A stretch of 6,659 nucleotides of DNA from Spirochaetaceae bacterium UBA4077 (lineage in GTDB: Bacteria > Spirochaetota > Spirochaetia > Treponematales > Rectinemataceae): NCBI GenBank assembly GCA_002383375.1, contig DFYR01000036.1:259-6917 (forward strand), written 5' to 3'. A program made the position numbers and the translations under genes. The notes under the pieces are model-generated. The model was not told the DNA's origin. It made no database searches and worked only from the letters and a program-made list of their open reading frames with translations. The first letter of the stretch is position 1; each line of letters opens with the position of its first letter. This document shows positions 1 through 5,420 of this stretch, one piece after another.

Positions 1-308
1 TCCTGGAAAACCATCTGCATGTTCTTCCGGGCTTCCATGAGTTCATTCGCGGAAGCCTTCATCAGGTTCTTGCCCTTTAAATAGACTTCGCCGTCGGTGG
101 GCTTGTACAGCTGGGCTATAGCCCTGGCAGTGGTGGATTTTCCGCACCCTGACTCACCGACCAGCCCCAGGGTTTCGCCGCGTTTAATCGAAAAATCAAC
201 CCCGTCCACAGCATAGATAAAGTCCTTCTTCCGCGAGAAAAAACCTCCCCTGATAGGGAAGTGCATTTTCAGATTGCGCACGTCCAGAAGCAGGTTCTTG
301 TCACTCAT
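1..308 (-). CDS. oppF: Oligopeptide ABC transporter ATP-binding protein OppF (5' part, truncated by window edge)
   Basis: This is the second ATPase subunit of the oligopeptide importer; it would pair with OppD on the cytoplasmic face of OppB/OppC. Reading leftward from the ATG at 308 gives 102 complete codons before the window ends. The protein begins MSDKNLLLDVRNLKMHFPIR. It has the longer A-loop region typical of OppF/DppF (FPIRGG near residues 18-22, then AVDGV at 33-37). Walker A GESGCGKST lies at 51-59, and the Q-loop glutamine (MVFQ) is the last full codon, Gln102. The signature motif, Walker B, H-loop and C-terminal domain lie outside the window, so integrity cannot be judged. The start overlaps the oppD stop (ATGAGTGA) and is preceded by GGAGG (314-318) with a 5-nt gap. 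DppF is the main alternative name; the OppA-like binding protein in the same locus favours OppF. Confidence 0.9.
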   Translation of the reverse strand, partial: MSDKNLLLDVRNLKMHFPIRGGFFSRKKDFIYAVDGVDFSIKRGETLGLVGESGCGKSTTARAIAQLYKPTDGEVYLKGKNLMKASANELMEARKNMQMVFQ

Positions 309-1290
309 CCTTGCCTCCCGAATAGAGCCAGCAGGAGACAGCCCTGCCTTGGTCGAAATGCGCGATTTTCGGATACTTTTTCTTGCATATGTCCATTGCC
401 TTTTCGCAGCGGGGATAGAAGGGGCAGCAGTCGGGCAGATCGATGACGTTAGGCGGCTGGCCTTGAATCGAGAACAGCCGGTCTGTGTTGTCTCTATCCA
501 GCCGTGGCACCGAGTGGATAAGCCCTTGGGTATAGGGATGTTTGGGTTCGGCGAAAACTTCGTCGGTAATGCCCCGTTCCACCACCCTGCCGGCGTACAT
601 GACGCAGAGGGTGTCGCAGGTGCCAGCCACGACGCCCAGGGAGTGGGTTATCAGGATGACAGCGGTGCCCAGCCTTGTGGTCAGCTCCTGTATGAGCTCT
701 AGGATCTGGGCTTGGATAGTCACGTCCAGTGCGCTGGTGGGCTCGTCGGCGATGAGAATTTCCGGATTGCAGGAAAGGCTCATGGCGATCATGACCCGCT
801 GGCGCATGCCGCCGGAGAACTGGTGAGGGTACTGATCGATGCGCTTTTCCGGGGCGGGGATACCCGCCAGCTTCAGCATTTCGATCGCCTTTTCCTTGGC
901 TGCCGCCTTGCTCAAGCCCTGGTGGAGCACGATAGTCTCCACCATCTGGGTGGAGACCTTGAGAAAGGGATTCAACGATGTCATGGGGTCCTGGAAGATC
1001 ATGGAAATCTTGTTGCCCCTGATGTGGCGTATCTCCGACGGCGACATGGCTAAAAGGTCCTTATCGTGGAAGAGCACCTTGCCGCCGACAATCTTGCCCG
1101 GAGGGCTGGGTATCATATTGATGATGGATAGGTTGGTCACGCTCTTGCCGCAGCCAGACTCTCCTACGATGCCCAGGGTTTCTCCCTTGTGGAGATCGAA
1201 ACTCACCCCGTCGACAGCCTTTACGACTCCCTCGTCGACGGTGAAATAGGTTTTCAGGTCCTTGACCTGGAGGATCACTTCATCGGTCAT
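301..1290 (-). CDS. oppD: Oligopeptide ABC transporter ATP-binding protein OppD
   Basis: This cytoplasmic ATPase powers peptide import with OppF. The 329-residue product has the usual family length. Motifs in order: Walker A GESGCGKS (43-50), Q-loop Gln100 in MIFQDPMTSLNP, signature FSGGMRQR (158-165), Walker B ILIADEP (178-184), D-loop SALD (186-189) and H-loop His216 in THSLG, where most relatives have THDLG. The C-terminal oligopeptide-transporter extension (about 235-329) keeps the four-cysteine pattern C289-x5-C295-x6-C302-x17-C320, which in characterised OppD/DppD proteins holds a [4Fe-4S] cluster. An extra Cys288 makes a CC pair. I chose the ATG at 1290 because AAGGAG lies 11 nt upstream and the protein then starts MTDEVILQVKDLKTYF, as in homologues. 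The in-frame ATG at 1344 would add 18 unconserved residues and overlap oppC. The 3' end overlaps oppF by 8 nt, suggesting coupled translation. Confidence 0.96.
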   Translation of the reverse strand: MTDEVILQVKDLKTYFTVDEGVVKAVDGVSFDLHKGETLGIVGESGCGKSVTNLSIINMIPSPPGKIVGGKVLFHDKDLLAMSPSEIRHIRGNKISMIFQDPMTSLNPFLKVSTQMVETIVLHQGLSKAAAKEKAIEMLKLAGIPAPEKRIDQYPHQFSGGMRQRVMIAMSLSCNPEILIADEPTSALDVTIQAQILELIQELTTRLGTAVILITHSLGVVAGTCDTLCVMYAGRVVERGITDEVFAEPKHPYTQGLIHSVPRLDRDNTDRLFSIQGQPPNVIDLPDCCPFYPRCEKAMDICKKKYPKIAHFDQGRAVSCWLYSGGKDE

Positions 1291-1301
1291 TGCGCTTGCC
1301 G

Positions 1302-1307
1302 CTCCTT
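1302..1307 (-). promoter_or_regulatory. Shine-Dalgarno of oppD (decides the start)
   Basis: AAGGAG on the minus strand sits in the 19-nt gap between the oppC stop and the ATG at 1290, 11 nt from that ATG. It supports the shorter OppD over the in-frame ATG at 1344, which lies inside oppC. Confidence 0.75.
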
Positions 1308-1309
1308 GC

Positions 1310-2581
1310 TCAGGTTCTGTTCTTGCTCTGCGGATCCAGGGCATCGCGCAGACCGTCGCCCAGGAAGTTCATGCAGAAGAGGAAGATTGTCATGGCCACC
1401 GCAGGTCCCATGAGCTGCCAGGTGGAGAATTCCATAGCCCTCACTCCCTCGGATACCAGGGTTCCCCAGGAAGCGTCGGGAGCCGAAACGCCCAGACCCA
1501 GGAAGGAAAGGAAGGACTCATTCATGATAAAGCTGGGCATGAGGAGGGTGGAGAAGACTACGATGACGCCCAGGGTGTTAGGTAAGAGGTGGCGGAAAAT
1601 AATCCGCCAGGGCCCCGCGCCCATGGATCGCGCTGCTTCCACAAATTCCGAGTTTTTCAGGCTGATGATCTGCCCGCGTACCACCCGGGCTATGGTTAGC
1701 CAGGAAACCAGAGCGATGGCTATAAAGAGGATCACGAAGCTTCCCCTGGCCTTCTCGCCTATCATGGCCATAATGATGATGACGATAAGCATATAGGGCA
1801 GTCCGTACATGATATCCACGAAGCGCATCAGAAGGTTGTCCAGCCAGCCGCCCACATAACCCGAGACCGCGCCGATGAAGATTCCCACCAGGGCGGCGGT
1901 GAGGGTTCCCACAATGCCGATGGCCAGGGAGATTCTGCCCCCGTAGATAATCCTGGCCAGCATGTCGCGGCCTAAATCGTCGGTACCCAGGATGTAGACC
2001 TTTTCGTAGTCGGGATTGCTGCCCACCTCGGACCGTATTTTCTCCAGATTCTCCTTTTGGAATTCAAGCTCCCGGACTAGGGGATCTGAAGAAGCTGTCG
2101 TATCAATCCCCGAACCGCCAAAATCTAGAGAGAAACTCTGGTTGGGATCCACGGTTCCAAAATCGAAGCTGAAGGCCGGCTGCTCGCCTCCCTCCACCGG
2201 AGCCGCGGGAGCGCCAAAGTCAAACCCCGTGCTCGGATTATAGCCCGAAGCCTGGTCCTGCTCTTTCTTCGCCTCGATGGCCGATTCGAGATCGGCGATC
2301 CGTTTTTCCATTTTTTCCAGCACCAGGTGACCCGATTTTTTGAAGGATGGGGGGAGTTTGGCATTGGAGATAACCTGTTCCTTGTAATCGTGGATGATGC
2401 CCAGGGAAGTCATGATAGGCGCAGTCAGGGTGACCAGGACGTAGAACGCTACGATATAAAGACTGATCAGCGCCATCTTGTTCTTGCGGAGCCGCTTCCA
2501 AGCGTCAGCCCAGAGCGAAACGGGCTTCATCACCTGATTGAACTCGTTGACGGCCTGCTGTTGTTTCTTGGTTTTGCTCAT
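1310..2581 (-). CDS. oppC: Oligopeptide ABC transporter permease OppC with a large extracytoplasmic insert
   Basis: This inner-membrane permease forms the peptide channel with OppB. The product is 423 residues, whereas OppC/DppC proteins are usually about 300. Layout: basic cytoplasmic N-terminus (1-35), first membrane helix (about 36-60), an enlarged extracytoplasmic segment (about 76-195), the conserved LGTDDLGRDM motif (198-207), then the five-helix transport core. The EAA coupling loop that contacts the ATPases is present (EAARSMGA from Glu315, ending HLLPN at 331-335), as is the late FLGLG motif (360-364). The extra segment has a charged helix-like stretch (88-107), a Gly/Pro/Phe-rich stretch with three FDFG-type repeats (120-155) and another charged stretch (166-186). 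The frame is continuous, so this is an in-frame insertion rather than a frameshift. The gene starts 9 nt after the oppB stop and ends 19 nt before oppD. Identity as an Opp/Dpp C-type permease is secure; the role of the insert is unknown. Confidence 0.95.
   Translation of the reverse strand: MSKTKKQQQAVNEFNQVMKPVSLWADAWKRLRKNKMALISLYIVAFYVLVTLTAPIMTSLGIIHDYKEQVISNAKLPPSFKKSGHLVLEKMEKRIADLESAIEAKKEQDQASGYNPSTGFDFGAPAAPVEGGEQPAFSFDFGTVDPNQSFSLDFGGSGIDTTASSDPLVRELEFQKENLEKIRSEVGSNPDYEKVYILGTDDLGRDMLARIIYGGRISLAIGIVGTLTAALVGIFIGAVSGYVGGWLDNLLMRFVDIMYGLPYMLIVIIIMAMIGEKARGSFVILFIAIALVSWLTIARVVRGQIISLKNSEFVEAARSMGAGPWRIIFRHLLPNTLGVIVVFSTLLMPSFIMNESFLSFLGLGVSAPDASWGTLVSEGVRAMEFSTWQLMGPAVAMTIFLFCMNFLGDGLRDALDPQSKNRT
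1997..2356 (-). other. OppC insert: two charged helix-like arms around a disordered FDFG-repeat segment
   Basis: This stretch encodes about residues 76-195 of OppC, between the first membrane helix and the conserved LGTDDLGRD motif. Ordinary OppC proteins have only a short loop here. The first arm (residues 88-107) has heptad-like leucine and isoleucine spacing and many charges (LEKMEKRIADLESAIEAKKE). The middle (113-165) is rich in Gly, Pro, Ser and Phe and carries FDFG (120-123), FSFDFG (137-142) and FSLDFG (150-155). The second arm (166-186) is again charged (LVRELEFQKENLEKIRSEVG from residue 168). By normal OppC topology it faces the periplasm, where OppA docks. An antiparallel hairpin is a structural guess. 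Confidence 0.7.
2117..2224 (-). repeat. Three short FDFG-type peptide repeats within oppC
   Basis: The minus strand encodes FDFG (2213-2224), FSFDFG (2156-2173) and FSLDFG (2117-2134). The codons differ between copies, but each copy ends in GA(C/T)-TTT-GG(C/A). The copies are 19 and 13 residues apart, so the array is irregular. It may have arisen by old internal duplication or by selection for the motif. Confidence 0.6.
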
Positions 2582-2587
2582 GCCGTT

Positions 2588-2592
2588 CTCCT
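2588..2592 (-). promoter_or_regulatory. Shine-Dalgarno of oppC, overlapping the oppB stop codon
   Basis: On the minus strand the oppB stop TAG runs straight into GGAG, giving AGGAG with 6 nt to the oppC ATG. Ribosomes finishing oppB would uncover or directly reuse this site, which fits coupled translation of the two permease subunits in matched amounts. Confidence 0.7.
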
Positions 2593-3517
2593 ACTTGTAC
2601 GAGATCCGCGGATCGAGGAAGCCGTAGATGATGTCCACCAAGAGGTTGGCCACGACCAGGATGACCGAGTAGACTACCACCTCGCCCATTATGAGCGTAT
2701 AGTCCCTGTTGATAGCCGACTGCACGAAAGGTCTGCCGATGCCCGGGATGAGGAACACCGTTTCGACCACCACCGAGCCGACCACAATGCCCGAAAAGGC
2801 CGGTCCAAGGTAGGTGACCACGGGCAAGAGCGCCCCCTTGAGCACGTGCTTCCACACCACCACCGATTCCTTCAGACCCTTGGCTCTAGCGGTTCTGATG
2901 TAATCGGAACGAAGCACTTCCAGAATGCTCGCCCGGGACAAGCGGGCGATGTAGGCGAAATAGGGAAAAGAAAGGGTAAGCGCCGGCAGGATGATAGCCT
3001 TCCATCCGTGGGTGCTTATCCACTGTCCCATAGGCAAGATCTTCCACCTCAATCCCACGAAAAGCTGCAGTATAGGTCCCAGGACAAAGAGCGGCACCGA
3101 TATGCCGATGACAGCCAGCGAAACCGCCACATAATCGGGCCATTTGTTCTGCTTGAGCGCCGAGACTATGCCCACCGCCACCCCCGAGACGACTGCCATC
3201 ACCAGGGAGGTGACGCCCAGAAGCATGGAGATTGGCAGGCCCGAGTCGATCATCTCGTTGACTGTCAAATCCCTGTAGCGGAAAGAAGGGCCGAAGTCCC
3301 AGCGGACCACGTCGCCCAAATAGCGGACGTACTGGTTCCACAGTGGCTCATCCATGTGGTAGCGCTTGAGCAGGTTCTGGAGAATTATCTCGGGAACCGC
3401 TTTTTCCCGCGCGAAGGGTCCGCCCGGCGCAAGTCGTATAAGGAAAAAACTCAGGGTGACGATGACGAAAAGGGTCGGTATAAGGCTAAGAACTCTCCGA
3501 ATGAAATATCGGGCCAT
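2591..3517 (-). CDS. oppB: Oligopeptide ABC transporter permease OppB
   Basis: This inner-membrane permease pairs with OppC to form the peptide-conducting channel. The 308-residue product matches the family length and starts with the classic MARYFIRRVLSLIPTLFVIV. It has a first helix at about 9-29 followed by the conserved LAPGGPF (29-35), and the region around YLGDVVRWDFGPSFRYR (66-82) is typical of the extracytoplasmic segment before helix 2. Further hydrophobic segments lie at about 97-120, 130-155, 173-192, 233-256 and 281-303. The EAA-type coupling loop is DYIRTARAKGL (205-215), with ALLP at 229-232, and would contact OppD/OppF. The C-terminus GFLDPRISYK is also typical. AAAGGAG (3527-3533) precedes the ATG by 9 nt. 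It is separated from oppA by 270 bp containing a terminator, so it depends on read-through or on its own promoter. DppB is the alternative name. Confidence 0.96.
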   Translation of the reverse strand: MARYFIRRVLSLIPTLFVIVTLSFFLIRLAPGGPFAREKAVPEIILQNLLKRYHMDEPLWNQYVRYLGDVVRWDFGPSFRYRDLTVNEMIDSGLPISMLLGVTSLVMAVVSGVAVGIVSALKQNKWPDYVAVSLAVIGISVPLFVLGPILQLFVGLRWKILPMGQWISTHGWKAIILPALTLSFPYFAYIARLSRASILEVLRSDYIRTARAKGLKESVVVWKHVLKGALLPVVTYLGPAFSGIVVGSVVVETVFLIPGIGRPFVQSAINRDYTLIMGEVVVYSVILVVANLLVDIIYGFLDPRISYK

Positions 3518-3687
3518 CCGGGATCACTCCTTTCTCGATATGCCAGGCAGTCGGGCGCCGGCAAACTTGGTAGTGCGGCAGGCGTGCATGGCATGGATAT
3601 ACGAATAGATAGAGTTTTCCATCATGTTCCAGAGCTAGTGAGTATACCCCGTTTTCCTGAAACATACTAGGGCTATTTTTTCAACGC

Positions 3688-3703
3688 TTTTATATTAATA
3701 AAA
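3688..3703. repeat. AT-rich inverted repeat between oppA and oppB
   Basis: TTTTAT-ATTA-ATAAAA is a perfect 6-bp inverted repeat around a 4-bp spacer, in an AT-rich tract that stands out from the G+C-rich surroundings. On the minus strand it contains TATAAA (3689-3694), a possible -10 for oppB, but no convincing -35 lies 16-18 nt upstream. It could be an operator or a promoter element, or simply low-complexity sequence. Confidence 0.3.
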
Positions 3704-3731
3704 ACAACGAGGCCGAAGGGCGAAGAGCTCT

Positions 3732-3764
3732 AAAAAAGGCCGCCGGGAATGTTCCCGGCGGCTT
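3732..3764 (-). terminator. Intrinsic terminator after oppA
   Basis: Read on the minus strand, GCCGCCGGGAA (3752-3762) pairs perfectly with TTCCCGGCGGC (3739-3749) around a 2-nt CA; in practice the innermost A-U pairs open to give a workable loop. A short C then T6 run (3732-3737) follows. It lies 26 nt past the oppA stop. The very G+C-rich stem and U-tract are a textbook Rho-independent terminator. The operon continues beyond it, so it probably acts as a partial terminator that raises OppA relative to OppBCDF. Confidence 0.9.
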
Positions 3765-3787
3765 GAAAGAATCAGTTCGTCCTCAGC

Positions 3788-5338
3788 TTACTTCTTGGGG
3801 CGCACGAACTTCCAGGGGTGCTGATTCATCGGGTTGGGATACCAGCCCTCCCACTTGTTCAGGTCGATCACGTTCTGGGTTACGTAGAAGTAGATGGGCA
3901 GGACAGCCATATCCTCGTCGATGAGGATTTTCTCGGCGTCCATGAGCGCCTGCATACGCTCGGCTCCAGATATTTCCCTTGCCCTCTGAATGAGAGCGTC
4001 ATACCTGGGATTGGAATAGAGACCGTCGTTCTGGGTTCCGCCGGTGATCCACATGTCGCTGAAGGTGGAGGGATCCAGGTAGTCGGCGATCCAGCCGGCC
4101 CGGGCGATGTCGAAGTCGTGGGACTGGGACCTGGTGTCGAGATAGGTTCCCCACTCCTGGTTCACGAGGTTGACGCTGATGCCGAGGTTGGTCTTCCACT
4201 GTGCCTGGATGAACTCAGCGATCTTCTTGTGAGCGGCGCTGGTGTTGTAGAGGATGGAGAAGGTCGGGAAGCCCTTGCCGTCGGGATAGCCGGCTTCGGC
4301 GAGAAGCTTGCGGGCTGCGGCGGGATCAAAGGCATAGCCCTTGGCGGGAGTATAGCCGGTGCTGGGGGGCACGAAGGAGTCGGCGGGGACCTGGCCGCCC
4401 TGCACTACCTGCTCGACCAGGGCTTTCTTGTCAAAGCTCATGGCGAGGGCCTTGCGCACCCTGGGATCGTCCAGACCCTTGCGGGTCACGTTGATGATGT
4501 AATAGTAGGAACCGTATTCGGGGGCGACGTGGAAATCGGAGCGGAGCTTGACTTCGCTGATGAGTTCGAGGGGAACGGTCTCGATCCAGTCAGCCGCGCC
4601 GGACTTGTAGAGGTTGTAGCCGACATTGGCGTCCTCGTTGGCCAGGAAGGTGACGGACTTGAGCCCGACGTTCTTGGCATCCCAGTACTTGGGGTTCTTG
4701 GTGACCACTACCTTCTCCTGGGGGACATAGTCCGAAAGGACAAAGGGGCCGTTGGATACCCAGTTCTCCTTCTTGACCCAGGCGTCGCCGTACTTCTCGA
4801 TGGCGTGCATTGGGACCACGGCGAAGGCATAGTGAACGACCATGTCGGGGAAGAAGGGAACGGGACCTACCAGATTGACTTGGAAGGTGTACTTGTCCAC
4901 TGCCTTGATCTGGAGAGCCTCGGGACCGGCCTTGCCGGAGAGGTAATCCATACCGCCGGCGATGTAGCCTGCGGGAAGATCGGCGTACTGGAAGGCGTTC
5001 TTCGGATCCATCTTGCGGATCCAGGACTTGACCACCGTGTCGGCTGTGATTTCAACGCCGTCTGACCAGGTGACTCCCTTTCGAATCTTGAAGGTGATGG
5101 TCTTGTAGTCCTTGCTGAAGGACCAGCTTTCGGCCAGGCCGGGCAGGGCTCGGTTAGTGCGGGGATCGCTGATGGTAAGTCCCTCGAAGAGAGCCATGTA
5201 AATACGGTGCTCGGGCACGCCTTCGACCGCATGAGGGTCGAGGGATACCGGCTCGGCGCCGTTCACCATGACGAAGCTCTGCGCGCCAAGGGCGAACACG
5301 GATAAAAGCGCGAACAGAACCACTAGACTTCTTTTCAT
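3788..5338 (-). CDS. oppA: Periplasmic oligopeptide-binding protein OppA (SBP family 5)
   Basis: This extracytoplasmic receptor captures peptides and delivers them to OppBC. The 516-residue product fits the family. A signal peptide is clear: basic MKRS, a hydrophobic core (about 5-17), then LGAQS, with cleavage likely near residues 18-19. There is no lipobox and no cysteine anywhere, so it is a soluble periplasmic protein, not a lipoprotein. Family-5 features include SLDPH (32-36), LFEGL (50-54), LAESWSFS (68-75), KIRKGVTWSDG (84-94), the DDPRVRKALAMSFDK block in the second lobe, and AGWIADYLDP (414-423). In E. coli OppA the equivalent GW-x-ADY aspartate binds the peptide N-terminus, which would be Asp419 here. 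The end, EDMAVLPIYFYV, also resembles OppA/MppA more than DppA or nickel binders. The start is supported by AGGAGGT (5343-5349), 4 nt before the ATG. Actual ligands could be peptides or a related solute; peptides are inferred from family and context. Confidence 0.93.
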   Translation of the reverse strand: MKRSLVVLFALLSVFALGAQSFVMVNGAEPVSLDPHAVEGVPEHRIYMALFEGLTISDPRTNRALPGLAESWSFSKDYKTITFKIRKGVTWSDGVEITADTVVKSWIRKMDPKNAFQYADLPAGYIAGGMDYLSGKAGPEALQIKAVDKYTFQVNLVGPVPFFPDMVVHYAFAVVPMHAIEKYGDAWVKKENWVSNGPFVLSDYVPQEKVVVTKNPKYWDAKNVGLKSVTFLANEDANVGYNLYKSGAADWIETVPLELISEVKLRSDFHVAPEYGSYYYIINVTRKGLDDPRVRKALAMSFDKKALVEQVVQGGQVPADSFVPPSTGYTPAKGYAFDPAAARKLLAEAGYPDGKGFPTFSILYNTSAAHKKIAEFIQAQWKTNLGISVNLVNQEWGTYLDTRSQSHDFDIARAGWIADYLDPSTFSDMWITGGTQNDGLYSNPRYDALIQRAREISGAERMQALMDAEKILIDEDMAVLPIYFYVTQNVIDLNKWEGWYPNPMNQHPWKFVRPKK

Positions 5339-5360
5339 TACTACCTCCTAGTAGGATAAT
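5332..5360 (+). promoter_or_regulatory. Candidate promoter of the alcohol dehydrogenase gene
   Basis: TTTTCA (5332-5337) and GATAAT (5355-5360) are 17 nt apart, matching consensus at 4 and 5 positions. Transcription would begin near 5367. The -35 would overlap the oppA start codon, and the start point lies next to the oppA -10, so the two promoters would interfere. The call is weak because AT-rich spacers often give such matches. Confidence 0.3.
5343..5349 (-). promoter_or_regulatory. Strong Shine-Dalgarno of oppA, inside a near-palindrome
   Basis: AGGAGGT on the minus strand lies 4 nt before the oppA ATG. Its 5' half belongs to TCCTA-C-TAGGA (5346-5356), a near-perfect inverted repeat that could form a weak hairpin over the site or serve as an operator half-site pair. 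The strong site suits an abundant binding protein. Confidence 0.7.
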
Positions 5361-5369
5361 ATCAAAGAA

Positions 5370-5398
5370 ACTATATTCCCTTATGCTCAATAATGCAA
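5370..5398 (-). promoter_or_regulatory. Candidate sigma70-type promoter of oppA
   Basis: On the minus strand TTGCAT (5393-5398) and TATAGT (5370-5375) are separated by 17 nt. The -10 matches consensus at 5 of 6 positions and the -35 at its conserved TTG. Transcription would start near 5363, giving a leader of about 25 nt before the oppA ATG. Read by eye only. Confidence 0.5.
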
Positions 5399-5420
5399 GA
5401 ACAAGTTTCAAGGAGACCTG

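Larger units (their letters stand above)
3518..3787. other. oppA-oppB intergenic spacer (270 bp)
   Basis: No convincing gene is present. From the oppA side it holds the oppA terminator hairpin (3732-3764), an AT-rich tract with an inverted repeat (3669-3706), a stretch with a possible minus-strand TATACT -10 hexamer at 3641-3646 lacking a good -35, and finally the oppB ribosome-binding site. The rest (about 3535-3640) shows no recognisable structure. Confidence 0.6.

Noticed and set aside
1291..1344. Longer OppD from the ATG at 1344
   Set aside because: The extra 18 residues (Arg/Glu/Ala-rich) do not resemble OppD N-termini and are encoded inside oppC in another frame; the ATG at 1290 has a good ribosome-binding site.
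3641..3646. TATACT as -10 of an oppB promoter on the minus strand
   Set aside because: The hexamer is good, but nothing like TTGACA lies 16-18 nt upstream, so I did not list it as a promoter.
2327..3670. Long plus-strand open frame (447 codons) antisense to oppC and oppB
   Set aside because: Its product is rich in His, Asp, Arg and Gln with no family features, as expected for a mirror frame of G+C-rich genes; the opposite strand clearly encodes OppB and OppC.
3818..5065. Long plus-strand open frame (415 codons) antisense to oppA
   Set aside because: Gly/Val/Leu/Asp-rich sequence without recognisable domains; it is a codon-bias shadow of oppA.
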